Notes: generated by a model from the sequence alone, not told the origin. Positions 12,333-23,945 are shown, counted from the stretch's first letter. The stretch is 64,000 bases of DNA from Antitrichia curtipendula (GCA_951230915.1 OX579635.1:23684001-23748000); one strand, 5' to 3'. Made by a program: numbers and translations.

Positions 12333-12605
12333 GATAAATAGTGTTGGGTGATAATTAGTGTTGTTCCCTATTTTTTACCCCCAACACTATTTTTCAACTT
12401 ATATGTAAACATTGTAGGGGCACTTAATTCCCCCCGTCAAACTCTGGTCCTTCCCTGGGAAACTCTAATTTCCACCTCCCACCGTCAATTTTTTTACTAT
12501 AGAGCTAAAATAGTGTTAGAATGGATAAATAATGTTCTAACACTAACCTTGCAAATCACAATTAGTGTTATTGTTGACAATTAGTGCAGCCAACACTATT
12601 TACCA
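12333..12605. mobile_element. MITE with ATAAATAGTGTTGG termini
   Basis: ATAAATAGTGTTGG at the left end and CCAACACTATTTACC at the right form about 13-bp inverted termini. The same motif recurs inside (CCAACACTATTTTTC near 12380, AATAGTGTTAGAATG near 12503). The element is about 270 bp and noncoding. The superfamily is not clear. Confidence 0.6.
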
Positions 12606-13213
12606 ATTTTAATGTAGCTTGTCCAAGCCCAACCTACCTAAGTGATTCTTGATGTTCCCTCACATACCCAATGAAACGAGCTTCGTAAATCCTATGGCTC
12701 CTCCGGACTTTTCCACATCATTCCTCAATCTAATGATGCTTCCGTTCATTATTTAAATTTAATTCTATTTTCTGGGCATAATTATGATAAATTATTTTTC
12801 AATTCATCATCAGTAATTTATTTCCAATTCTGTGTACATTCTAACATGCAATCAATTTCAACAATTCATTTCCCTTCTAATTCTTCAAACTCATTCAAAA
12901 TTGAAAATGAACTGATAAAGGAGAAACTCCGTGAACGCTCTACCGACCGGCATCTATCTCTGGGCTCTCAATACAGAGCCCGGTAGAACCCCGTCTTGTG
13001 AATGGCCCCCCTGCACTTGGCTTTGCAATTGGATAAGTTAGTCTTGATTCCCCCCGCAGAATTTCACACCCACATGAAAATGTACAGTGTCTGCAACAAT
13101 CAATCAATCAATCAATCCGCCCCTCCAGATTGATTGCTCACATTGTTATCACAGTAGCATTCCTTGCTCTCAATTCCTGTAGGTTGCAAAATTTTTGTTG
13201 GACTTTGGATGAG

Positions 13214-16200
13214 ATGAATTTGCAATTTGTTACTCGTCTTCCTCACTCCGGAGGAGCTACATTCCATACACTATCATGTGCGAGCTTAGTTTTAGGAAGT
13301 CCCAGAATGACAACGAGAATAGGAGTTAGAATTTCTCAGTATGAGGCTTTTCCAACGACAGTTTTAATGCGCAAGTGCAGAATCAGTGCCTGTGTGCGCG
13401 GTTCTAGTGATGGGTATGAGCTTCGGAGCTTCAATGATGACAAGGAAGTGGACTTCTATGTTGAGAGTATATGTGAAGCCATTGGCATTGACGAGGCTTG
13501 GAGTGAGAAGGAAGTCACGGTGTTGGGTGAGATCGAATTGCCATAGTCGGGTTTGAATGTTGGGAATTAGGTTTAACCTCCGAAGGAGCAAGGGTTTAGG
13601 GTTTGAAAATGGCGAATTTGATTGATTGTGTTGTGGGGAATAAAATAATTCAGATGGGGCCATGCTTTGTATCAGCAGAATCAGAGAAGAACATTTGCAC
13701 GTATTGTCAAAAAATTAATAAAATTGGACACAAGAAAATTCCGCATTTGACCTCCCTAATACTGCATCGAAGACACATGAAGATATGTGAAAATTTGTTG
13801 AATGTTGTGGTCCAATACACATAACCTTTCAGAGAATCCTCTGATTTATCATGAAAAGGGAATGTTTTTCCTAACACTTTGTTTTGTGAAACTGAGCTGA
13901 ATTTATACAAGTGAGAGCTTCTGAAACCAATGAGCCATTGTCTTCATATGTAGAAGTATGTCGGCGCGTTACTTTTATTCGCTTGATTTACTCTGCTTTG
14001 GAACAAACTTTGCTCTAAATAACTCTTTAGTTTGCATTGTTCTCAAAAGGCACCATGCCACTACTACTCAAGAATGTTATGCAGGTAGGCAGACACTGCT
14101 GGCTATGGAAGGGAGCTGGATCATGAAATGGCAGAATGGCGGTAGCCGGTTTGGGGAGCAATTTAATGGAGTGGAGATCTCGTTAGAGTGGGGATACGAT
14201 GGGGAGAGCGAGCCCTGGGCTGTTGATGCTGCCGGACGGTGTTCCGTTTTGGAGCTTGATGACCGCGAGGTGAGAAAAAGAGATTCCCAGATTCTTATTG
14301 TCACGCAATCTCAAGGTTCAATTACACTCGCTTTCTGTCTAAGTTTAGGGTTTAGGGTTTAACCAAATGGGTTTAGGGTTTTCACTCTCTCATACTCAGT
14401 GAATTTACTGCTCGGAAACCTGGATGGTAGCCAACTCGCAAATCTGCAGACCCTGCTATGCTGGAAACTGAATTCCGTAGGCCCACTTATGTGTATTGCA
14501 AAGATCTCCAAGGCCTGTTTCAATGTCGGATTCACGCACTAATCGAGTGAGGGTAAATGCCTCCTCAGCTGCAGTTCAGGGTGCAGAGTTTATGGTTTAA
14601 GGTGTTGGGTTTAGGATGTAATTCTAATGAATGAACGATTGTTGAAAGAGTGTCAATGAATGGTTTTGATGATGCAGGTCTGTCTTCTGGCCTCGTGGAT
14701 TCGCACGGGTTTCTGGCTGACGACAGAAGGTCGGAAGCGGCTTCAGCTTTCCCTGGTACAAGAAGGCGTTGCAGGTGTGGACAGGGCATCTTCTGAAGAG
14801 TTCACGTTATCGGTTCAATTAAAGGATGGGAAGGTACGATTTGCATTTTAATCCATCTAATAAACACAGTCTATTTAGCTTGTAAGCATGAGGATGCTAT
14901 AACATTGGGGACCTGATCCCGTCTTTTATACTGACACTTCTACCAACAGCAACTTATCTATTCATATTCTTCGTTGGACTAATTAGCAAGCTATGTAAGC
15001 TTGACTTGGCTAAATGTCTATGTCCAATCATCTTCAATGGAATTGGGGTTGTCTACTGGTACTTACTGAGGTCCGCAACCTTCCACTATGAAAATTGCTT
15101 GAGGAATATATACATAGTGATGAAAATTTGATTTCATCTGATTTGGCTCTCGTACCCAAAGTGATCTGTCTACAGCTCTATACATCTCCAAAACTTCTGC
15201 CTCCTGCATATGTTAAAAACGCTTAAAGTGATGTCAAGACCGATATGAGGGTAAGGTGCGCAGTTGCTGTCTTGTCTGACAAACGCTAAACCCTAAACCC
15301 TGAATTCAAGATACTGAAGATTTTTCCCTCCCAATCTTTGGACTGTTTTTTTTTCCATGGAAATGTTGTAGGTGGTGGCATACGTCGTTGTTGACGTCAC
15401 GACAATGTACCTCTTGCGAGCAGACATCAGGGCATTCGGAGGGTGGAACAAGTGGCAATTTTCTGATTGGAACCACCTCGTGGTGAGAATTTGTGTACAA
15501 GCTTTTCCTGAATGAGCACTTTGTATAGATTTCTAAGTAAAGTTTTCTAGAGATTATATATTTCACTGTACTTGAAAGATCTTGCTGAAAGATTTCCTTA
15601 TGCTTATTAGATTGGTCTAATGAGGGATTTTGAACCCGCATCTCCGTGGTCTTAGAGTTGGATCCATACAGGCCGGGCAGCGACGTCTCTTTCCATTCTC
15701 AAGCATTCATACTCAAGGCTCTGGAAACGTGGAGGTCTATTTGGTGCGAGAATGTTTGTTAGAGAGTAACGATGCAGCGGAGCGTAGAGATTTGCTGCCT
15801 TTCTCATATTCTTCGCCAATCCTTCCAATCGTCTCCAGGCATCAAAAGAATCATCCTCGTGCGGACATTGATTCCACTTCCTTACCTGGTGTTCAAGTAA
15901 GTTCTTTATGATTACTGTTAAGTTCTGATTTCTCCAGCATGCCTTTATCATCTGTAATTGTTTGCGTTGGCACTGGTGCATAGTGCACAGATTTCACCGG
16001 TTCAGACCGTTTATTTTCCATGAACTGTGCAGATGTTGAGGGCAGACAGTGGCCATTACCTTGTGCAACCCCTCGTGAATGGCAAAACTATAGGGTACGC
16101 CATTGCCTCTTCCTGGTCCTTCATTTCGTTCGACCATTCTCATAGTTGGCCGTCTTTCTGATAGTATTGACCTTTGATCATGTGGTTAACCCCTAGAAAA

Positions 16201-18681
16201 CCTAGAATTCATGTTTTTTATTGGTCAATAATGACCAATTTGATTGGTCATATTGTGGAAAATATAAATCAGATGCGACCAAATTATGTATCAATAGAAT
16301 CAGTGAAGACCATCACATGTGTTGGTAAATAAATAAATACTTAGATTTGGAGAGAAGATAGTCCCTCTGTGACCTGCTCAAAACTGCTTGAAAAAACATG
16401 GGCCCAATTTGAGTTTCTTGATCCTTTATGGGATTCAAGTTTACCGGTTTTGTGATTCAGGTACTTCATCGTGGATACAGGTGCTAGCACCCTCATTATC
16501 GCGCCACAAAAGGTAGTTTCTCCTAAGTTACATCTTCGTTTGCGATTTTGGTGGGATATGCTGGTAGCACTTGACCAAGCAGGATTGGAGGAAAGTCTCA
16601 AAGTTTAGGGCTCGTACAAGGCCATGTATACTTTGTTTACTTTGTTATTTAATCTTGGATAATAGGAACCACCAGAAAACTGCCGAGGTGACTGTAATCA
16701 TGTGACTTCAGACTCTTCTTTGAATTATCTTTTTGCTTTAACACCGCGTGCATGCTCATGTATTTGCTAACTTTCAACTCAGGCTGCTTAATTATTTGTG
16801 CATACTAGCATCTATATTTGTGCAGTTTAATCAGTTTGCTCGGTCTTTGCAGGCAAGGGAGCTCGGTCTATCGACGTTTGGGGAGGTCCACATCGCAGGT
16901 GTCAATGGCTTGGTATGGTGGCACAATGCTCCTCTTTCTCACCCATATTGATTTGTATCTTGCAGCGACAACTGGAGCGAACTCTTTCTAAAATGATGCG
17001 GATCCTTTCATTTAACCCATCCTTGTTTTCATTGACTTGTACCTGGATAGTTATCTAGCATGACATTCTGATGTTCAGATCAAAAGTCAATATTGCCGAG
17101 CGAACACCTTTCAGCTGGGTCAACTTCGAATCTCAAATCCAGTGTTCATGGAGGTAACCTCTTTTTCTACATCTTGTAACAGGACATTCTGTAACCCAGA
17201 GATGTTCTCCCTTGGGCCTTGTGTGACACCTCACCAGAGGATGAAATATTCCTCTATATATTAATTTAAGTGGCCACTGAACCTCACTAGTGCTGAGTAA
17301 TAATGGTATGAATTTCTACTAGATTTATGTGGTTTCCTCAGCCTAAGCAATTTTTTTACTAAATTTCTCGCTGGGGTTTCTGCTTGCTCATTAAATTTAA
17401 TGCTAGTTTCTTAGACAGCACTGTGCTCAATGTCTCCATTGCATCCCCCTTTCGGAGTTTCAGAAAAAACAAACTGGGCTGCGGTGCATGTACACTGAAT
17501 TTGAAGTTCGAAGTGGATATGAGTTGTAATGCTCGTGACTTGGTAACAAATGCAGATACCTGTATCGGAGCTTGTGGGAGGAGATCCATTCGTGATTGGC
17601 ATGTGTGGGTTTGATATATTTGCACACTGCATTGTCGAGGTATGTGCTGTTTTACACGCTTTCCTAAGATATGTTCGTCGTGTGATTCATCATCTGTTCT
17701 GATCGGAGAGTTGTTTGCTGTTGTTTTGTGTTCAGATGGCTTACGACGAGAGCAGGTTGTCATTGTTTGATCCAGCAATATACAGGCTATTGCACTCTGA
17801 ATCGCTAGAGTGGCATGTGAGTACACTTGGAACTTGATTAGACAAGCCGCTTCTCAGTATTTTGAGAATTGTGTACTTTGGTGGACAATGTATCTCTTGA
17901 CGATGCTCCAACAATTTGATTTTCCAGACGCTGCGATTGTTGGAAAGCGTGCCCCATGTCTTAGCAACTTTCAACAGCCGCACTGCGCTATTTATGCTTG
18001 ACACTGGAGCCGGGGGTGTAGATGTCATCTTTCATGGGCGAGCTGTGAAGATATTCGACATGTTGAGCTGTGTACAGACTGAAACTTATGCTCAACTGAT
18101 GGGTATCAGTGCATCAGGCGAAGGCCTCGAGGTATTCTAGCTCGGGAGTTCATGAGTTGCTGATAACAATTTAGCTACTTATAACATACGTAATCGATTC
18201 AGTAGCATACCGATATATGTTAATTTAACACTTCATTTGCAGATAGCTTGATCATTACACGAACTGCCATTTATACCTGCCCTGTGATCAAAACAGGTAG
18301 CATTGGGCGTACTGGACGAACTAACAGTAGGAGGACGAACATTTAAGCAGGTATTGTTTCGTTTGTCGAAGTGAAACATTCTTTCTGATTTATCCTTGTA
18401 TGATTGCTGCAAGTGGATTAGTTTTACAGGTCGTTAGAGATCCTGGGTGACAAGATGTCGCTACTGTTTGAAAAGACTCAGAATTTTTGGTGGTTTGTAT
18501 AAATTGGTGCAATGGCTTGATTCTCCAGGTGAAGGCAATGCTTGCCAGGGAGAATGCAGGAAACTTGGACACCTCCGAATATGTGGCTGGTCTTCTTTGT
18601 GGAGATTTACTTAGCCAGTGTCGAGTTGTGTTTGATTACGGACAGCGAAGATTTGCAATTACATGGCCCAAACAGGAATGA
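13214..18681 (+). CDS. Protein with two tandem retropepsin-like aspartic protease domains (~577 aa)
   Basis: The predicted exons are 13214-13526, 14085-14269, 14678-14833, 15372-15482, 15658-15743, 15839-15896, 16033-16094, 16461-16512, 16853-16912, 17079-17153, 17556-17639, 17736-17816, 17928-18131, 18297-18350 and 18529-18681. Phases join without stops. The donor near 15743 is the least certain (15734 also fits). The first ~65 residues are Ser/Thr/Arg-rich and transit-peptide-like. An N-terminal region of about 240 residues is not recognised. Next comes a retropepsin-like domain with YFIVDTGAST and a C-terminal GMCGFDIF...LSLFDP. A second such domain has LFMLDTGAGG and GLLCGDLLSQCRVVFDYG. 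Both catalytic Asp-Thr-Gly triads are present, so one chain could supply both halves of an active site. Retropepsins normally act as dimers, so an intramolecular pair is my inference. Substrate and location are unknown. A DVTTMYLL stretch recalls the core of ribosome-inactivating domains, but I see no catalytic motif and make no such call. Confidence 0.75.
14339..14381. promoter_or_regulatory. Telomere-like repeats in intron 2 of the protease gene
   Basis: TTTAGGGTTTAGGGTTTAA is followed by GGGTTTAGGGTTTT just after the exon 2 donor. Similar motifs lie at about 13596 (intron 1) and 15286 (intron 3). They are intronic telo-box-like tracts of unknown use. Confidence 0.45.
14898..15035. repeat. 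Dispersed repeat in protease intron 3, shared with the ARC5 intron
   Basis: The run GACCT(G/A)ATCCCGTCT...ACAGCAACT(T/C)ATCT...GACTTGGCT...AATGTC(T/C)AT recurs at 49228-49352 in the same order. It is a short dispersed element, possibly SINE-like; no tRNA-like promoter boxes were identified. Confidence 0.55.
16186..16230. mobile_element. Lone TTAA-CCCCTAGAAAACC terminus in an intron
   Basis: This resembles the left end of the TTAA family and is similar (CC[TA]AGAATTCATG) to a sequence at 48780-48812 in the ARC5 gene. No partner terminus was found before exon 8. Confidence 0.35.
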
Positions 18682-21098
18682 TGCCCACAATGTTTATTAC
18701 ATTTAGTGTCATGCGTACATCTCTCTGCAAGTGCCTGTAAGTGACATTGCTTGCAAAATATCTTGAATGTTCAGTCCAATCAAGTTTCTTGTTGACACTA
18801 CTAGAGTAGTTTACATTTTTTTCGTTCTTAGTCTTCATGGCACTGAATGTACTAAAGATTGTTGTTTAATTTAGATCAAATCTTAATACATTTGCTTGAG
18901 CAGTCAAAGGGGGATTTATTACTAAAAATTTGATTCTTCCGTTTCAGAATCAGCAGGTGTTTCACGTTACTGAAGTGTTGACACCCATTGAGCTAATTGG
19001 CCTCCTTGTCGATCTCGACAAGTGACAGACGTCTTTTGACCTCTAATGGGTAGATTAGTCAGAAAGTGGTGGCAATAGATTTTCAACTTAGTCCAAGCGA
19101 TTTTTTATTCCCTTTCTAATGCAACAAAATTTGTACCAATTCAAGCATTCAGTCATTCACAAATTAGAAGTGAAGTTTGAAAATGACTTCACTGCTCATT
19201 GCTCTTATATAACCTTGGAAGGACACCAAACACTAAAAGTGTCCAATGAATGTCTTTTAATTGTGGAATGTACCTATTCATCTAAGAATCTCTTAATTTT
19301 GGGTTGATATATTTGGGCTGACTACGTTGGTGATAGGAGTGTGCCCTCTTAGGGTTAAAGCAATCAATGGTAGAGTAATACAAAAGTGGGCTGTAATTGT
19401 AGAGAGTTGTTAGTTTGCATGACAAGCAAACATTTCAATCATAATCAATGCTAATAGCAATTGATCCTATTTACTATTGTTCAATATCAATTATGTTTAT
19501 TGTGTCTTATAGACAAGTGACAAAGGATCCCAAAGTTCTAATGCAGTTGAGCATGCATTAGTTGGATACTATAAGAACAAGATACAAAGTTTCAAAGAAT
19601 TATTTGTAGATACACCAAAAATCAACAACACTAGATCCTCCTAGGCTCTTGCATATCCAATTGTGTACATTTTGTGTCATTAATATCTAGGTTTCTCTGT
19701 GGTTTTTAGACCAAATTTAGTGTTGCATTTAGACACTAGTGATTTTGGGTGCACATATACCATATATAGAGGGGATTGACTTTGGCTACTTTGTCCCAAG
19801 GGACAACTATTGTACTAAGAATAGATTTATATGTAAAGCTTGGTAGACAAAAGAAATACTAAAAGACAAGAAGAGTTTCACTAATCATCAGTGAGCATGG
19901 AAGTAGGAGAATGAATTCTATTGATATCAATTCATTTCACACTATAGAAGCAACATAAAAGTGCTTTCTATATTTTAATACCAATGAATGCACCCATGCA
20001 CCAATACACGGAAGGAGCTCTAATTGGATCCAACGTTGAAAAGTAGAGCTTGTAACCCACTGCCCTCGAAGTCATTCGAGAACATGGACATAGTTCAGGT
20101 AGAACCTGGCTAATTAGAACCTCCACTTAAGTTCAAGCTTGGAATTCAAAGGAATCACTGATTTATCGCTGTCTATCCATCTCATTCTTTTATTTCCACA
20201 GTCAAAATAAAAGTAAAAGTCATTTTCTAATTTTTTTCAATTCATCAAAATTTTGAAATTCAATAACTTTCCCATTGTAGGTCAAAACATCATGAAATAG
20301 AGTCTGTGCACCCCTCCTTGTCGAGGACTTTTTGACGATACCAAGAACATGACCAAAAGACGCAAGGTCTCGGAGATCTCAACGTAACAAACAAACAAAA
20401 CAAACAAATAGACTAACTTAAAGTATGGAGGACTAGTGTGCCTTGTGCCAATATCATAGTCAAATTATAGAAAAAAGTAATTTTCTATAATTTAAGATCC
20501 AAAAACAACTCAAAAATCCATAACTTTCACAATGTAGGTCAAAATGCCACGAAACAAAGCACGTGCACCCCTCCTTGCCAAGGGCTTTTAGACAGTACCA
20601 AATATGCAACCAGAGGGCACACAATCTAGGAGATCTCAGTGTAACAAAAAAAAATTAATGGATGGATATATTTTTTGAAGTTTGCTTTTGCTTTTTTTTT
20701 TTTTTACTATTTCTGTTATAATTTCTTTTGTGCACAATCAAACAAACAACATCAAAACCATGTGTGGATCAATTTCCATGGCCAAGCATCAGGTTCTGTT
20801 CTAAGTCATATATGAGCTCCTCATATGCTTACAGTTGGAGCTTTTGCACTCCGGCTTGAGAACAGCCCTGAAGCAACATGGGCCACAATTGACTTCTAAA
20901 GGTTCTGTAATCTGTACCATTGATTTTTTATGATAAAGGAATGTCCTCCATTGATTTGCTTGAGCGTGTTGCTGTGGGGTTGCTCTGAATTCCTCACCGC
21001 CCATGGTCTGTTTGACTTGTGAGTGCACCAACTTCCGAAAATAATGTCGCACACAAAAAAAAAAAAAAAAAAAGGTGGATTGAGTCTAAAGTCTTCAC
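18682..21098. other. Intergenic, repeat-derived, no gene supported
   Basis: The first part is the 3' flank of the protease gene. An imperfect duplication at 20217-20646 is listed separately. No domain was recognised in the short open frames. Confidence 0.5.
20217..20646. repeat. Imperfect direct duplication, ~170 bp units about 257 bp apart
   Basis: The segment with ATTGTAGGTCAAAAC, GTGCACCCCTCCTTG and GGAGATCTCAACGTAACA (20217-20394) repeats as AATGTAGGTCAAAATG, GTGCACCCCTCCTTG and GGAGATCTCAGTGTAACA (20475-20646). It is noncoding. Confidence 0.7.
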
Positions 21099-21512
21099 TA
21101 AGGTAGTATGCTCTTGAAGCGACCATTTAAGGGCTGGTCCGCCTTTTTCACAGGCTTTCGTGGACGAAAATATTTTTAGATCATTTTTCAGAGAAAGAAA
21201 AATAGATGTGGAACCTAACACGAGTGGTTTTGTATTTTTCCAAGCATTTTTGAATTACTTATGAATTTTCTAAGATTCAGGGCATAGGCACCTATTTGTG
21301 ACCATAGGTCTTCCAAAATCTGTCCACTTGCAACTTGTAAAGAGATGTGCAGAAATCAAAGACAACAATTGGCTCTTGCAATAGAAAAACAATTTTTCCT
21401 CAATGCATTCAATTGCTAAACTGGTCCATATAAGGATCACGCCATCTCTATTCTTCACCTAAAAATAGGGGTGGTTTCAAGAAGATGGGCGCTTTTAGAG
21501 CACACTACCTTA
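21099..21512. mobile_element. TAAGGTAGG-terminated MITE, copy 1
   Basis: The termini TAAGGTAGTATGCTCT and AGAGCACACTACCTTA are inverted copies with one mismatch in 16. The body is 414 bp and noncoding and shares TGAATTACTTATGAATTTTC-like sequence with the other copies. Confidence 0.7.
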
Positions 21513-21685
21513 TTGAGACAAGTGACCAGCTTCATTGCGTGGTAACTACAATATCAACATATGAAATTGAACGGTTAGATTGTTTTCTTATAGTATTTTA
21601 TTGTAGTTCCTTTTTAAATTCACAGGGGACACCTTGCTTTCTGTCCCTTTGGGTGGTGAGGGGTCAAAGTATGATCAATTGCTAT

Positions 21686-21989
21686 TAAGGTAGGAGTCTC
21701 ATAAACCGACCATCTAAGAGTTGTTTGCCATTTAGGGGAAGCTAAATTGCTTGAAACAATTTTCAGTAAATTTTGGTAGGAAGAAAAATGGAATTCGCAT
21801 CTAACCCAATTCGTTTCATATTTTTTGGACCTTCGTGGAATTAGTTATGATTTTTTGAAGTTGAAATCTAGTGGTCACTAAAAGCAACCACCCCTTGAAA
21901 TGTACATTGTTGGTACATGGAAGAAAGCTAAATGTACCTCTAGGCCATGATCAGTTTTACAGTCCGGTCGGTTTATGAGCCTCCTACCT
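21686..21989. mobile_element. TAAGGTAGG-terminated MITE, copy 2
   Basis: AGGTAGGAGTCTCATAAACC at the left end pairs with GGTTTATGAGCCTCCTACCT at the right. The paired stretch is about 24 bp with one mismatch. It is a 300-bp noncoding element whose body is related to the inner part of the copy at 23050. Confidence 0.75.
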
Positions 21990-22087
21990 GGGGTTCTTGA
22001 TAATATAATTATTAGCCAAGAGCTTTTTGCACTCCCTTTTAGTTGCAAAATGTAAGTTACTTTCAAGAAGGTGATTGATATAGCTAG

Positions 22088-22116
22088 TACTCCCTCCGTT
22101 CCAAAATGATCTTCCA
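22088..22116. mobile_element. Stowaway-like terminus
   Basis: TACTCCCTCCGTTCCAAAAT followed by GATCTTCCA matches the consensus end of plant Stowaway (Tc1/mariner) MITEs. The opposite end was not found. Confidence 0.6.
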
Positions 22117-22197
22117 CTTGCACATTGTGATGTGAGAAGAAGGGAGGTGGTGGCGGTCCTGAGAGCAACTACAATGGGAATGAATGAAGCACGAAGA

Positions 22198-22295
22198 GAT
22201 TCAAGCCCATGTAGAGATTTAAGTCCAAGTAGAGGTTCAAGCCCATGTAGAGATTTAAGTCCATGTAGAGATTCAAGCCCAAATAGTGATTCAAG
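22198..22295. repeat. 18-bp tandem array, about 5.4 copies
   Basis: Units such as GATTCAAGCCCATGTAGA and GATTTAAGTCCAAGTAGA follow head to tail from 22198. The unit is a multiple of three, so the reverse strand reads as a six-residue repeat (N-L-Y-M-G-L-like). That open frame has no other support as a gene. Confidence 0.85.
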
Positions 22296-23049
22296 TTCAA
22301 AAAGGTAAATTTGGAGGGGGTACCATTTTTTGACTCATCTACCAAACTCCTACTCATAACATTCTTTACCAAGAAGGTAACTGCACCTAAAACCATCCAA
22401 ATAAGCATTTGAGCTTACTTTCCATTATTGATGCTTTAAGATTTCCTTTCTACTACACAATTTAAATTGATTAATGCGAGACCCTCTCAAATTAATTTGA
22501 ATGAATGTTACATGAATGTGATCTAATTAGAATGAACATTTGAATGAAAATTGCCATACGATTTGAGATAATTTGAAAATAGTGCAGACCAAATTATATT
22601 GATTGTATCTAAAAATTGTGAACTTTTATATTGTTGTGGCTTGCAAATTTCATAATTCCTAAATTTGTATGAGTTAGATTTCTTCTTGTACAGTGTACAC
22701 ATTGATGTAACTTAGGTTGTAACTTGTCTTAACCTAGAAGCATTGTTGGTGTCATTATCTAACATTTGAATGACTTTTGAATAGTTTTCAATGACGATGC
22801 ACTACAAGAAAAAGATGTGTTGTAAGTGTATTTTTAAGTATAGTCCTAGAGATAAGATATTAAGTAATGACTTTTATGGAGATTTTCAGTAAGAATTTAT
22901 TAAAAATACATTTCCAGCTTGGCTTGGTGAAGTTGGTGCGGAAGGAACATCACATGGCTTGATTGGCCTCTATGTTTGGAACAATTGAGTGCCAAGTGTC
23001 CAAGGTGGTCATGTCACATTATTGCCACCAAGTTGCCAATGATCTTTAC

Positions 23050-23379
23050 TAAGGTAGGAGGTTCTAAAAGTGCTTAGGCTCTAAAATCAGCCACTTCCTC
23101 AAATGTACACTATTTGTACATCTTTTTTTTTATAGCCTTCCACAATGTACAAACACTGCACATTTGACGAGGTGGGCAATTTTAGAGCCCTATGCCGTTT
23201 CAACTTCAAAATTTCATAACTAATTCCACAAAGCTCCAAAAAATATGAAACGACTTGCAGTAGATGCCAATTCCACTTGTTTTCCAAGGAAAATTTATTG
23301 AAAAATATTTCAAGAAGCTTCACCTCCCCAAAATTCATTTTCAGCTCTTAAATGTGCCATTTATGAACCTCCTACCTTA
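23050..23379. mobile_element. TAAGGTAGG-terminated MITE, copy 3 (perfect 15-bp TIR)
   Basis: TAAGGTAGGAGGTTC at the left and GAACCTCCTACCTTA at the right are exact inverted copies. The body is 330 bp and noncoding. The inner right half is nearly identical to 35646-35820. Confidence 0.8.
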
Positions 23380-23760
23380 AAGGAAATGAGAAAAAATGTG
23401 TTCAACTAATAAGCTTAATAAATGCACATTTTCAACAAGGTTAGTTTTTTCACTTTATTGGGCCGGGGTGAATTGACCCCTTTCTTGTCTCTATGGGAAA
23501 ATCCCCCAAAAAATTATTTGTCATACACGATAAAATTTGCAAATTTTGAATTCATATTAGCAATTTAAGGCCCGAAATGAGCTATGAAAGGTGTTGTAGA
23601 TAAATTAACCAAGCACAAAATAGGGGGGCTTTTTTTTACATGCACCCTTAGAATGACTTTGGAGGGATGAGCGAGGAGGTAGGTTACCCCGACCCTTTAT
23701 TCAATACTTGGCTATCTCCCAAAAGTAGAAGTCTTATTACATATTACTAACTAAGGTATA

Positions 23761-23876
23761 TGCACCTAAAAATGGCATTTTCCTATTTGTGATACCTATC
23801 TATAACTATCCATGATTGAAATCTTAGATAGCTATAGATAAGTATCACAAATAGGATAATGTCACTTTTAGGTGCA
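23761..23876. repeat. Near-perfect ~50-bp-arm hairpin
   Basis: The left arm TGCACCTAAAAATGGC...TATAACTATC (23761-23811) pairs with GATAGCTATAGATAAG...TTTTAGGTGCA (23826-23876) around a loop of about 14 bases, with few mismatches. It could be a tiny foldback MITE or a small-RNA precursor. Confidence 0.75.
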
Positions 23877-23888
23877 CATTAAAATCAA

Positions 23889-23889
<1 letters not shown>

Positions 23890-23945
<56 letters not shown>
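23890..23945. repeat. (AT)n microsatellite, ~28 copies
   Basis: This is an uninterrupted AT dinucleotide run directly after the hairpin. Confidence 0.95.

Noticed and set aside
13131..13546. Separate small gene ending at TAG 13546
   Set aside because: A strong GTGAGA donor at 13527 in phase 1 joins exactly to the acceptor at 14084, so this is better read as exon 1 of the protease gene.
15630..15911. A 93-codon frame as a single protease exon
   Set aside because: It cannot be entered in phase from the previous exon with canonical sites. A model with a short extra intron keeps all phases.
23755..23945. CRISPR-like or tRNA-like structure at the hairpin and AT run
   Set aside because: It has no spaced direct repeats and no cloverleaf or T-loop motif. 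It is a simple foldback beside a microsatellite in plant DNA.
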